Positions 36,501-48,600 of a stretch of 64,000 nucleotides of DNA are shown here, piece by piece. The stretch is from positions 54,794,001-54,858,000 of the forward strand of contig OZ022256.1 of the NCBI GenBank assembly GCA_963978905.1, in the 5' to 3' direction. The stretch is from Trichostrongylus colubriformis. Its lineage: Eukaryota; Nematoda; Chromadorea; Rhabditida; Trichostrongylidae. Under the pieces are notes generated by a model, which was given only the letters and a program-made list of their open reading frames with translations, did not search any database and was not told the DNA's origin. Within the stretch, counting starts at the first letter, position 1. Each line of letters starts with the position of its first letter. A program made the position numbers and the translations under genes.

Positions 36501-38572
36501 AAGTGAAATGGGGTCGTATGTTGAATTTCTTCTCGACACTCACGAATTTTGAGGAAATTTTGAACTATTGAGGAGATCTCTGGAGAATATTCATCGATCG
36601 CTAATCACATGCTGCACTATGTACATATGTAGGTAGCAATATAACCTGCCGCTTCATTTTGCCTCTCCGCTGTGTTCTTCGCCTTTCTACGTGCTGGAAA
36701 AATCGATAATCGATTTTTCAGTGGAAACAATCACATCTCGTACCCTGCGCAGCTGGCCACTATGCTTTACCAAATATCCCTGATTGAGCAACGATCTCTA
36801 CTCTTCCAGGAATACGGACGTGCCCAAAGAAACTCCAAAGACACCTGATCGATTTCCACGCATAAATCGATAATTGACTGCGAATCGAGGGCTCATTTTG
36901 ATAAGTTTATTATGAGATGCAATTTTTAATGCACTTTTTCGGTGCAATTTCAATGTGAGAATCATCAGCGCTAATGACCGCGACCACCCGAGGAAAATGT
37001 GACACTTCGTTTTTCGGAGCACAGACGGGGATCGTTTTTTTTTTCGAGGATGGGCCAACTTAGCCCGACGTGGTGGCCTAATGGCTAATCTTACTGAGAA
37101 AAACGATCGTTTGCAATGTAGATGGCCTGGAACGAGGTTATGCCTGCAGATTTTAACCCCATTCTTCTGTAATGCTGCAATGCAATGTGGCGATTGTGGA
37201 AGGGGTGTTCAAGGATTACGACGGCCAGCGCTACAATTCCGGGACGTCCGCAGCACAAAAAGAAGATTGATTAAGATCACTCGAGTTTTCCATGCCTCCT
37301 GATAAAAATTTTAAAAAAGAAGGATGAATCATGGTGGCTCGCCTCCTTTGAACGGCAGCAAAATAGCCACTCTTTTGAAGAACTGATGTGTTTTTCTAAA
37401 ATGCCATAGAAAAATGATTTCACGGGACTATTCCATGTTTTTTTTTGCCCTTTCATGACTTTTAACTCGGAATTTCCGCGGTTTCACGAGACGCAAACAT
37501 GGCCGTGTCCTTGCAGACCAATAAGGTTTCTGCCCATAGTCCCCTCATACATCAAGCCGTCATTTTTGAGCAGGCATGCTAGAATTTTCAATAGACCATT
37601 AATTCGGAAGGGCGCTCAAAAGGTTTTTCACGGCCTGGTTTTTCTAATTCTATTGTGCTGCTATCAGCCGGCAGTAAATCACTGAACGCTGCGTTCAGGA
37701 AGGGATTATCCGGCATTCGTAGCATCTATGTGAATGTGATGAAATCCGCAATAATTTCACCGCGACGACTGTAAATTCAGGTTATTGATCAAGTTCAGGG
37801 GGAAGGGTATCAGCACATGGGCTGCCGCCACACATCTTCAAGTACGCACGACCCAAATTGGCATTGGAATCAAGAAATACGGCTTGCGGTTCATCAAACT
37901 CTCTTTAGAAGGTACCGTGCTTATGGTCCATGCCGTGACTCGATGCGCATGCGATACGAATGTCGGTGTTCTAATGCTCCTAAACAGTCTGATACCAATT
38001 CGCCAACTCCAGAAGGACAGAACGCTCCGTTGGCCTAGGCAAGTAACGACACAGGACCTGATCCTTGGACCATAACAGTGAGAAGGATTTAGTAGAGAAT
38101 TTCAAAAAATCAAAGCACGTGGGTAACGGAGGTTGAACTACTTCCTTGCTTTTCCCCCTTGAATCCCTCAAACATGATCCCTTTGTTGATAATTATTTAC
38201 TTCTGTAATTAGTTTTCAATTTGATTTATTTGATTTTATGATCATTTTTATTTACTTTTTATCAAGTAATTAATTTGTTTACTTGTCCATTCTAAAGAAT
38301 TTAATTGGAAGATGTCTCTGTTGTTATGAACCCTGCGAGAAACCCGCTCGTTCTGTACTTCTCCTATTTGTTACAGCAAATCCTCTCAGACTGCACTATG
38401 ATTCATCATTAATCATTTTCCAGCTAGCAGTATACTATAATCCTGCAAACAAAGACAAAAACCGGAAATCACCCATGTTATGTTATTTACTGAGGGTTTT
38501 ATAATTGAGGTCACACTCTTATTCATGAATGCGACCTCTATAGCGCTATGCCACTGCTGTGTTTCTCGTTTA
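33528..38572. other. Long intergenic stretch with two C tracts
   Basis: Contains C13 at 34,812-34,824 and C11 at 35,515-35,525. Open frames stay below about 100 codons and lack exon signals. I see no RNA genes or pairable repeats. Confidence 0.4.
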
Positions 38573-39389
38573 GCACCATTTCAAAGGACTGGGGTTCGCA
38601 AAGCATTTAAAAAGTGGAACTCTGTGGAAAAAACTGAGTTAATGAAGCGATGAATATTTCTGAATGCTTTGCATGTTCATCTGAATTGATAATAATATAA
38701 TTACCCACACAAAAGCAACCATTTACCAGTTATCATATACGATTGGCTGAGATATTTAGACTTTTGAAAGAAATTAAAGTGGAACTTTTCCTATGAGAAT
38801 GGTACCAACATTCAAAATACAAAATTGTGTTGCAAGGGCATGAACTCAATCACTCGGAATATCTATTTCAATCAAGCGAGTATGTCATTGTCCCATTCTG
38901 GCAATGAAAATTATAGTTTTCTTTCAGGAAAAGAATAATGGCTCATAGGGATCTGACCGGCACCATTTCAAAGGACTGGGGTTCGCAAAGCATTTAAAAA
39001 GTGGAACTCTGTGGAAAAAACTGAGTTAATGAAGCGATGAATATTTCTGAATGCTTTGCATGTTCATCTGAATTGATAATAATATAATTACCCACACAAA
39101 AGCAACCATTTACCAGTTATCTATACGATTGGCTGAGATATTTAGACTTTTGAAAGAAATTAAAGTGGAATTTTTCCTATGAGAATGGTACCAACATTCA
39201 AAATACAAAATTGTGTTGCAAGGGCATGAACTCAATCACTCGGAATATCCATTTCAATCAAGCGAGTATGTCATTGTCCCATTCTGGCAATGAAAATTAT
39301 AGTTTTCTTTCAGGAAAAGAATAATGGCTCATAGGGATCTGACCGGCACCATTTCAAAGGACTGGGGTTCGCAAAGCATTTAAAAAGTG
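38573..39389. repeat. Recent 387-bp tandem duplication
   Basis: The unit beginning GCACCATTTCAAAGGACTGG occurs at 38,573, at 38,960 and as a truncated third copy at 39,346 (about 44 bp, ending AAAAAGTG). The two full units differ by only about three changes (ATCATATACG/ATCTATACG, CTTTTCC/TTTTTCC, ATCTATTT/ATCCATTT). The unit has no long open frame. Confidence 0.95.
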
Positions 39390-39965
39390 CTTAAGCGATT
39401 AGTCACACTCCGTTTCGAATCGCAGACTAATTTACAAAAACCAACTTCTCCAACACATCTGAATTTTTCATTTTAATTTGCAAAACGTTTATTGCACCAA
39501 AGGTCAGTAGCCGTTAAATCTACTTTTTCGTCACAATTTCAGCGGGTTCAGCGAGGAGCTCACCAGAAATTTGCACTTGTAGCGTCTCCCTTCCAAGACT
39601 TCTGGCGAATTTTCGAAAATGTCACTTTACCGATGTGGAAATGACCGTAACTCACAAAAGCTGGGGGGTAATTTAATTTCCGAAAATGTCTATAGTGCCC
39701 CCAGACAGTTAGCAAACAACAAACAAACTCCTCCGATGTTGTTTTTTGTTTATTTCTGGTATGACTCCCACTCAATAGCGTGACAGAGCTTGTCATCAAT
39801 CTTTGTGATGTAGTGAACCATGGGCCTAGCTTGTCATTCAGGTGACAAATTTGCAGCATCTGCATAGCTCAGGTAGTTATTAAGCCCGATAGGTTCAAAT
39901 GATTGAGCCCAGTACACCTTGATTCTCTTAGCACACGGCTCGTTCCCGTTTTTTGAATTAAAATA
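39390..39965. other. Intergenic, nothing recognised
   Basis: A 101-codon minus-strand frame at 39,560-39,865 has no exon signals; otherwise nothing seen. Confidence 0.4.
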
Positions 39966-40131
39966 ATTATTGCTCCAAGTATGTTCAGTATGAGCAAAAG
40001 CTGAGTAAAGGTGAAAGGCGTCTTGGTAGTATAATGGATTAGCACATATGCCCGGAAAGCATTAAGTGCGGGTTCGCGTCCCGTCCGAGACCGAAGCTTT
40101 TGCTCATGACTCAGCATAATTGGAGCAATAG
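39966..40131 (+). repeat. Dispersed tRNA-bearing repeat with inverted ends, copy 4
   Basis: The left end (ATTGCTCCAAGTATGTTCAG then TATGAGCAAAAGCT) and the right end, inverted (ATTGCTCCAATTATGCTGAG then TCATGAGCAAAAGCT), are imperfect 35-bp terminal inverted repeats. Between them lies a tRNA-like sequence. This is the most complete member of the family seen at 20.3, 22.2, 25.0-25.4 and 60.0 kb. Confidence 0.72.
40020..40091 (+). pseudogene. tRNA-like sequence (anticodon position GGA)
   Basis: 72 nt folding as a cloverleaf: acceptor GTCTTGG/CCGAGAC (one G-T pair), D stem GTAT/GCAC (one mismatch), anticodon stem ATGC/GCAT, T stem GCGGG/CCCGT with loop TTCGCGT. A-box (TGGTAGTATAATGG) and B-box (GGTTCGCGTCC) signals are present, and a TTTT possible Pol III terminator follows at 40,098. 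The anticodon loop CCGGAAA has C at position 33. The anticodon would be serine, yet there is no long variable arm, so a working tRNA-Ser is unlikely. Probably part of a mobile repeat that may still be transcribed. Confidence 0.68.
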
Positions 40132-42893
40132 TTTTTTCGAATATCTACAGTACCCCTCAATCGGATCGTGGGCGAGCTAATTTAAACCTTTCGTTGACAA
40201 ATGCATCTCCAAAAAGTGGTTCTTGAGAGCATTTCGCTGAGGTGTAACGTTCGCGTAAAAAAAAATTATCTGCACACGAGGTGCTTCACGCGATATACGC
40301 GTGGCTCTGTAAATATGCGAAATCGACGGTGAGATGCCATAGATCTCGCCAGACAGTGGCATTTTCCCCTCACGCAATCCTAGGTCGAATGGAACATATT
40401 CTTACATTACCTCGAACCTGCTTATGAATCCGTTGATTTTGAATTTGAATTTCCACTTTGAGCTTCCCCCACTTAAACCTAGCTACGTGGGAATCGAGCT
40501 AAAAATTCACTCGAACGAGTGCCATTTGCTTAAGTTCTTACATCTGGCCACATCCAATAGTACACCTATTCAGTGAGTGGCGTATCTAGAACGACCATTG
40601 CAAAAAAACGTTAACGACATTTTCTCGAAGAAACTTCATACAGCTGCAGCTGTCACCTCGATGTGACCCGGGTTACTGAGAGTGATAGCTTTGGTGAACT
40701 TGATAAACTGCTTCGAAACACAGTATATTGCTGAGATCAAAGCTTTTAGGCCCTCGCACAGCTTGTACGACCTTAATTTTGGCCGAGCTTGGCAATATCA
40801 TTCGAATCATCATATCTCATCACGACTTGTTTCTTCACCAACCCTCACTGAGGGGCCTCGAGGATTGGTAAAGACAACAGGTCCTGTGAGGGTGAAACGA
40901 ACCATTTCAATTATTTTGATTTTTTGACAGTTGTTCATAAATTTATCTTACATAATATGCCAAAAAACCGGCACATAATGTAGATGATTTCCGGTTTTGT
41001 ATTTGTTTCCAAAATTATGGCATACCGCTAGCTGAAAAAAATGGTTAATCATAAATCATAGTGAAATACCGTCCTTTACTTACAGTTTTGAGTTTAACTC
41101 TTTCTCTTTTATTTTTAACAGTAATGTTCAAGGTAACCATGTTCATCAATTAATGAAATACAAAAAGGAGGCCACTGGGTTACCGACACGATCATCTAAG
41201 CTTCGTATCTCTTCATGATCCCTTAATTATTAACACACTCCTTCGCAGTAAATGGTGACCTTAGTTTTCAAATATTGCCTGTCACAATCATACTGTAGCT
41301 TCAAAATAATGTTGACTGAGGTTCCAATTCTATTTATCACTTTTGATGGAAGTTCTATGCATGGCACGCTCCATGGGACTTTGTCGATCTTACTGGAGGG
41401 ATTTTCGATCAGTTCTCATGGATTTGCATAGCAGTATTATGGGTGCTGCGAAGTACTTCACGAAATTCCACAAATACACAAACCGTACTATTCAAGAGAT
41501 CGATATCGATGTCACAAATGGGTTAAACGTACACTTACGAGGTTTCAGAGGCCTACAAAAGCAGCAGAAATTTCTTTTTCTCGGCACTGAATGGAAACCT
41601 GCCGCTTCACACCTGTCTGCAGCTCTCAGTAAAGTGCAAATTAGCATGCCTTCAGGAAAAAAAAATGATCCGCCATGTTTTCATGGCTATCGTGCAATCA
41701 AGTACTGATCGATGAGAAGATTTTTGCAGCAAGGGCACTTCCTACGCATTCACTGGCAAAAATCCGCCTGAAATTCCAGTTGGATGAATAACAGTGGTGG
41801 AGAACAATGTATCCAGTCTGCTGCCGAATGACTAATCGTATTGTTTAAAATACCGACGGAAACCGACAGCAAACAGGAAGTGCATTCTAATGAGTTGCCA
41901 GCAAGTTATGCGCCTACATATACATGGCATAAAAGGTTAGAGAAATCTAGGCTTACTTGATTTCATCGGGGATCCGGAAGGTGCAGAACCATTTGGGGCC
42001 ATAGGTACCGGGAAATCAATTTGAAATCTCATGAACAGGGTTTTTCTGAAACCCTGTAAGTTTGAGTTTCCGAGCAGTGTTTTCCGAACATTTCGAAATT
42101 CTATTATCTACGACAAGTAATCTCCTAGGTATGCTGCCTCTAGCAAAGTGGCCTAAAATGTTCTAAGCCTAAAAACACTTACACTTGCTCCTCATTGACT
42201 GATCCTCATTGACTCTGCTTCATTTTTCGTTTCCTCTCCCTCAAACGATCGGATTCCTGTTATCGATGACCTTCCTCTCATACCCTAGGGACAGTAAAGT
42301 TCTCAGAACATCTTAGGCTCCTTTCCGTTTCTTTTTTTCCTATTGTACCAGTTCTCCCTGATAATAGTGGCTAGTAAGGTAGAAGGATTGAAAAACACGA
42401 CTCACGCATGGCTGAGTCGCTGTTGGATCCTGATTTATGCTGAAGGGGGAGCGGATCTTGTTATTTCGCATCCATAGTTTGCTGGACGGTTGAGTAGACA
42501 GTATCGAGTGGGAGGATCACTTCCTTCAATGAAAAAATTACAAAGAACAGTTCTGCGATGATTCCAAATTTTTAGACAAGCTATAGAAAGGGCACATCGT
42601 GTGTTAGATGAACGCCTGAACATCACCTCCACGTCTTTCAAAAAATTAAAAAAATTAAAATCCTTTCCAATCATTCCATGCCTATCCAGTATAGAAATAT
42701 AATGTGCGCGTGCAAAATGATTATAGTGACTTCTTTATACGAATTCTGGAAGGGGATTCCCACCACGGTACTGAAAATCGAAGATCACATCACATTTCCT
42801 CTGTTTCGCAGTCTGACGCCGTGTATCCCCTTTGCGCCGCTAGCACGTGTCCCATAATCTCTGCTCTGTTTCATTAAACAAACTCGACGGGCA
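40132..42893. other. Intergenic upstream of the Ala-rich gene
   Basis: Open frames (121 codons at 41,343-41,708; 79-82 codons elsewhere) lack splice sites and recognisable motifs. No RNA or repeat identified. Confidence 0.4.
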
Positions 42894-42920
42894 GACCATT
42901 TCAGTGGGCGTGACCACGTG
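42894..42920 (+). promoter_or_regulatory. Candidate splice-leader acceptor and E-box
   Basis: GACCATTTCAG at 42,894-42,904 fits the nematode acceptor consensus and lies 118 bases before the start codon of the Ala-rich gene; it could take a trans-spliced leader or end a 5' UTR intron. CACGTG at 42,915-42,920 is a palindromic E-box. Neither role is shown by sequence alone. Confidence 0.35.
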
Positions 42921-43021
42921 AAAGGCGTTCCGAATAGGTGCGTCATGTGGTAGGTGGACACGCCTTCAAGTTTGTACCACGCCTACCGATCGAGTCTCAT
43001 CAGCCGCATAACCCATCGACA

Positions 43022-44979
43022 ATGGCAGACCAGGCGGCTGACACCGTTCCCACAGCAGCTCCTCCAGCAGCTGAACCCGCACCACCACAAGCCACTGAAT
43101 CTCCTGCCGATGCGGCTACACCTGCTCCCGCTCCCGAATCTACGCATGATGAATCTGCTCCAGCTGCTCCTGCTGAAGCCCCTGTAGCTCAAGCTGAAGG
43201 TGGTCATGTTGATGAAGCTCCAGCATCGCAAACCTACGCTGAAGCTGCTTCCGCTGAACTTGGCCCAACGGAGACTACTGAAGCATCAGCTCCAGCTGAA
43301 CATTCTGGTAAGTTCCTTTTTTCTGAACTGATTCCTATGGATGTAGGCTTTATACGGGTAGGTACCTTTTTTGAATATGGTTCCTATAGACAGCGAAGAA
43401 GAAGAGGATACGGTGATGCTGTGCAGGCCACTAGGTCGGCCTCGAATACGTTTTGTTGTCAGAGACAGAGGTGAAAAGAGCGTGGTTGTGCTTCCTATGA
43501 GTGTCGTTTGAATCCTTTCTAGTTTTCTATTCCTCTGCATCCTCAACATAGTATACTTAACGTCGTTAGGAAGTAGTAGATGATTTTCGAAATCAAACTC
43601 TTTCAACGCTTAAGTATGCAGTGATGTATGCAGTCATGTTAACACCCCTCATTACCCATCTACCCATTTTTTAACAACTATGATTCGGATATACATTTTA
43701 CTTTTTAGAATCCGCTGCTGCTGAACCCGAGAGTCACAAAGAAGAAGCTCCAGTAACGACCGCCACCCCCGATGAAGGCCAGCAAGCTCAAGCTGAGGCA
43801 GCTGTAGATGCTGCCAAAGAACCAGCACCGGAAGCCACTCCAGAAGCTGCTGCTAAAGAAGAAGCCGCTCCACCAGCCGAAGCTCATGACGAACATCAAG
43901 CTGAATCTCATGCAGAAGCCTCAGAATCCCATCAAGAAGCGCCCGCTGTTGAGCCAGAATGCCACAAAGAAGAAGCTAAGCTAACCTGTGCTGCTCCAGA
44001 TGAAGCCGCTCCTTCTGCCGAAACACCGGCAGCTGAAGCACATACCGAAGCCACAGAAGCCGCTCCTGAAGCCCCCAAGGAGGAAGCCGCTCCAGCACCA
44101 GAAACTCATGCCGAAGCCGCAGCCGAGTCTCATGCCGAAGCTGCTCCAGAATCCCACGCTGATGTTCCCGAAGCTCATGCCGAATCCGCTCCAGCCGCTG
44201 AAGGTCAGGCACAACCAGCCTCAGAATCGCACGCTGATGCTCCAGGAGCTCATGCCGAATCCGCTCCAGCAGCTGAAGGTCAGGCACAACCCGCTCCAGA
44301 TTCCCACGCTGATGCTCCCGAAGCTCATGCCGAATCCGCTCCAGCTGCTGAAGGACAGACAGAACCCGCTCCAGTATCCCACGCAGAAGCCGAGTCAGCT
44401 CCCGATGCTCATGCTGATCAAGCTCCAGCTGCTGAATCTGCCCCAGCACCGGCAGAGGAAACCTCGCAAGAGCCACCTGCTGAAGCGCAAGCTGCTCCCC
44501 AAACGGAAGCCGCTCCAGAATCCCACACTGATGCTGCCGAAACTCATGCCGAATCCGCTCCCGCCACAGAATCACATGATGAACAACACGCTGAATCCGC
44601 TCCAGCGGCTGAACCTCAAGCCGAAGCCGCCCCAGAAGCTGCGAAAGCTGAACAGTCTGCCCCAACACCAGAAGCTGAAGCTCCACAAGACGCCACCAAC
44701 GGAACGCACACCGAAACCGCTCCAGAATCCCACACTGATGCTCCCGCTACAGAACCACATGATCAACAACATACTGAATCCGCACCAGCCGCCGAATCTC
44801 ATGAAGAAGCAGCACCTGCTGCCCCAGAAGCACCAGCCGAACATCACGAAGACGCCCATGCCGCCGCCGAGCCAGCCACAGCCGAAGCTCCAGCTGCCGA
44901 GTCCGAGAAAGTCGAGGGTGATTCTGCTCCTGCGGTCGATGCCGCAGTGCAGCAGTCTGCACCAGCTGCTGCCAGTTAG
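43022..44979 (+). CDS. Ala/Glu/Pro/His-rich disordered protein, two exons
   Basis: Exons 43,022-43,307 and 43,709-44,979, joined in phase across a 401-bp intron (G|GTAAGT ... CTTTTTAG|AA), give 518 residues. The protein starts MADQAADTVPTAAPPAAEPA and stops at TAG 44,977-44,979. It is built almost wholly of Ala, Glu, Pro, Ser, Thr, Asp, Gln and His. I count about 32 His, mostly as SHAD, AHAE or THAE, no Phe, Trp or Ile, and no Met after the first. No signal peptide, membrane segment or folded domain is visible, so it should be disordered and acidic. Exon 2 holds a 25-residue tandem repeat. CCA for Pro and GCC/GCT for Ala resemble codon use of highly expressed worm genes. It converges on the minus-strand gene ending at 45,674. 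Function unknown. The start is the first in-frame ATG after the leader-like region; an in-frame ATG at 42,938 would add 28 unlike residues. Confidence 0.85.
44152..44376 (+). repeat. 75-bp (25-codon) tandem repeat, three units
   Basis: Units at 44,152, 44,227 and 44,302 encode variants of SHADxPxAHAESAPAAEGQ followed by xxPAxx. Partial, more diverged units flank them (for instance TCC CAC GCA GAA at 44,377), suggesting growth of exon 2 by unequal crossing-over or slippage. Confidence 0.9.
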
Positions 44980-45009
44980 ATTGTTATCGTGTTTTATTGT
45001 ACAAAGACG

Positions 45010-45015
45010 AATAAA
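45010..45015 (+). terminator. Polyadenylation signal AATAAA
   Basis: AATAAA lies 31 bases after the TAG of the Ala-rich gene, a usual nematode distance, preceded by a T-rich stretch. Confidence 0.7.
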
Positions 45016-45673
45016 GAAAAAACGTAAGGCTTCATTTGTTCTGTTACAAAAATAATTTTAACGAGATAAAAACCCGCTCAGAGGATCAGATATTTCACAT
45101 ATTAATTGACCCAATCACTATCAAAATCACAGGCTACGAATGAGTAAATAGAGCAGGTTTCAGCTATGGGAATTAAGAGATCAGGGATGTAAAACGCTCT
45201 TGTATTGGTTTAAAACACAAATATGAGCTTTCAAAAGTCAGAAAACGAGCAAAAATCGAAAATTCCAGAAAAAAAAACTGGTTGCATATCCATCCAGGCA
45301 ACAAAATTGAAAAAAGTAGGTATTCCAGATTACTACTCGATAAGACAAATGAGAGATGTCATGTGGTTCAGAACTTTTTAATTCTCTATGTTAATATCAT
45401 TGCAATTAATATAATCGCAAAATTCCTTTTCAAATATCGAAGGACAACAAGATACAGATAAAATCTGTAGACAGCGGAAAAAAACAGCGGAAAAAAACGT
45501 GACATTATTGAAAAAAAAGTGCAGCGCATACACAAATTACGCAGAATGCTTTGCTTCTTTTCTATCTCCTCACTTCATACGCTTCCTTAAAGCGATAGTA
45601 TCGATAGTAGAAAAAAGTATGAACAAGACTTGAACAAAGGATGATTTGACGTTGAAGGGCGATAATTCTTCTT

Positions 45674-48600
45674 CTAGCTCGCTACCCTGTCTTGACCACT
45701 GATGATACGTGACACAGCGGTGAGCATGTGCTCCATCGAATGAGGTGAATCGTCGATTGGGCCCGAATCCCCGTGCATTAGTTGTTCACGAACGAGCGAC
45801 AGTCGACGGGATAGGTCGCTTACTAGTTCAATGTCGCTACGGGTCTTCTTTGGTGCCTGAAAATTGAAAAATATTCACTAAAACCGCTATAGCTTTCATA
45901 ATTCAGAAAGCGAGTAGAAATTCCAAAACATGCAAAAAAACAGGTTGCAAAGCCGGTATCTAGTAGTTAGGTAATTAGGCCAGTATTTACGAAAAAATGG
46001 TTGCAAAGCCAGTATTCAGTAATTAGGTAATCAGTCCAGTATTTAATAATTACATTATTCAAAAAATTGGTACTACAGATTACCACACGGTAATACGTCA
46101 GAGATATAAGGTGGTTCAGAACTATCTTTGTAAAGATAACATAGATTGCATTCAATATGAAAAATATGCAAAATTTTCAGAATAGAATTTTGTTTATGGG
46201 GGTTGCAACTGTCCTCTGAATTTTCTGCCTAGTCAGATGGTGAGAAAAATTGAGACGAATTGCTTAGTTTCAGGTCAAACCAGGACCAAGCCCTATGTCA
46301 AAAGATTTCGGCGCTACGCGACCCTTCTCTTGAAAAACAACTCCTCATGAAAAATATTGTCCCCCTGACTGAAGCGCATTTTACAGCATGATCGTTCTGA
46401 CTTTAATCGAACGGAAGGTAGAAATTTTATTCAATGCTGACTTTACGATGCTTGTACGCCTTCCCAAACCCACACAATAGACCTCCTCCTCGTTCAACAA
46501 AATAAAACCCCTCTCGAGGATTCCTTGACACAAGGTTGACCTTGCCTCATGCTCACCTACCTACCTGCTCAAGGGAGAATCACAGGCTGGAGAGAATAAT
46601 GCAGTTATAAGACAGTGTAGGGATTGAGATGAGTTGCGGTGATGGTATTTGTGGTGGTGGTGGTGGTGGGGTTGAGGAGGAGGTGGGAGGGGAAGGGGCT
46701 TGGGGGGGGGGGGCGCACAACGAAAAATAACCTCAAAAATTTAGTAAGCCTATATTATGAGTGAAACACAGGTTTCTTTTGAAAAAATATAGTGCCTCGA
46801 GAAAATCAAAACTGTATTTCCGGATTTTGCACATTTTTATTTCACAGAGCCAAGCAAATAGCCACGAAGATACCGTTTTCGATTTCAGGAAAAGATGAGT
46901 TTTTGCGATTTCTGCTTACGTGAGCAGATCCAATTACATTAGCGGGGAAACTCAGTGAAGTCCTCGGAGTGCAGATTTTCGGGGAAAATATACAAAACCT
47001 TTCAAACATGACACAGAGAATTCAACTTTCAGTTTGAAGCAGTGGACGCAAGGGGGCGACGCAAATTGAAAGCGGGCCTTATAGCGTGCTCTAACAATTC
47101 ATTCGCTTTTGAAATTCAGCTTCTTGAAGTCCGAAATTCAAGGGTTATTTTAATCCAACTGGGCCGCGTTTATACTTCACGGTGCCGGCGACAAGGCATG
47201 GCTGCGTGACTCTGCACCTCCTCCGTGCCACTCTGTCTCACTGGCCTGGCAGCCATGTCCTGCTGGCGCAAAGTTGAACGCGACCTTAGTTGGAATTGAT
47301 TTCTTATCTTAGTGATACGATAGAGAATAATTTCGGAGAAGAAATCCAACCGGTAGTGATTCTCTTCTTATGTTTAGTCGCCGTTTCACATTCAACGTCA
47401 ACTCAGAGCTATGTCGAACACCATTGATGAATTCGGCTATTGGGCCATCAACGGCCATATCTTTCAGCTTTAACCACACCTGCAAACAACATAGCAATTT
47501 TTGCTACTAATTTCAAATCTGAAGAAGTAAAACGGATGTAGCATTGCCAAATCGCTTCTAAATGGGTTTGACATCTAAGCACTCTATACCACAAGAATTC
47601 TTTCCATTGCTTCTGAATCTGGAAGAAGTTATAGTTGGTTGGACATTATCATTACTATCTCAAAGTTGCCGTGAGAGATGCTCAAACTACCCTGGTCATT
47701 TTTAGAACTTATTTCGGATTTCAAATAATTTTATAAAGCAGTCTTTCCCTGAATTGATGCGCAACTGCTTTCAGTACTTTCTTTATAGCGAATCACTTCT
47801 CTGCCCTTCCAATTAGAAAGCACTATATGAAAAATATGCACGCACTAATCCCGTGAATTGATCAAGTTACCCACTTAAGAACAGAGCTTCCGGAACCGGT
47901 ACTGAAAGTCGCAGCTCCCACATACCAATGGAACCTCACGTGTGAGCCCTTTAGGGCGTTGAGTACTCCTTTCACAGCACTCATACACCGCCGTTCTCTT
48001 CTTTACAGCGCGACCATCCACCGTTACAAAATGAATGGGTTTATAAGCCTATGCACACTTCGCTCTGGCCACCTTTGGGGTGGGGGAAATGGAAGTCAGG
48101 AAAGCAACAGTTTTTACCTGATCGATTCGTTTATCGAGAGCGAGCTTGTTTTCCAAGAGCTTTTCACGGTATCTCTGAAACAGATCATAATTAGTTTCTA
48201 TAAATCCAATAATAGCATCTATTTAGGATTATTTCAAATGATTGAGTGTTACTCATTCTCCAAACAAATTCAAAAGTTCGTCTTTTCCACTATTTTTTAC
48301 TCGATAAGTTACTCCCTATATATAGCGTCAAAATCCACTTTTCTGCAAAAAAATAGCCGAAAGGCCTGTTCAGGGCTTCTGAGAGTTTCTGATGATTTTC
48401 CCCCCATTATTACCTTCTGAAAAATGCAAGTTCTTGTTGACAGAACGTTATCATCATCTTCAGGAGTGAGTTCAAGTGCATGGATCGCTCGATCACGTTC
48501 TTCGATAAGCATCAAAAGATCCTTGTAAAGTCGTTCGGCAGCATAATCCAATAATCGTCGCATACTGAAATGACACGGTAGCCATATGTTGCCCACGATA

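Noticed and set aside
37055..37110. A-box-like GTGGTGGCCTAATGGCTAAT
   Set aside because: No B box or foldable cloverleaf follows at the right distance.
41343..41708. 121-codon plus-strand open frame
   Set aside because: No recognisable domain, no acceptor or donor in phase with a neighbour; kept as unannotated.
43976..44686. 236-codon minus-strand open frame
   Set aside because: Antisense shadow of the same repetitive exon; its Leu/Glu/Arg richness only mirrors the GCT/GAA/CCA codons of the sense strand.
43988..45055. 355-codon plus-strand open frame rich in Pro, Lys and Leu
   Set aside because: It is a wrong-frame shadow of exon 2 of the Ala-rich gene; the real frame continues from exon 1 in phase and ends at a TAG with a nearby AATAAA.
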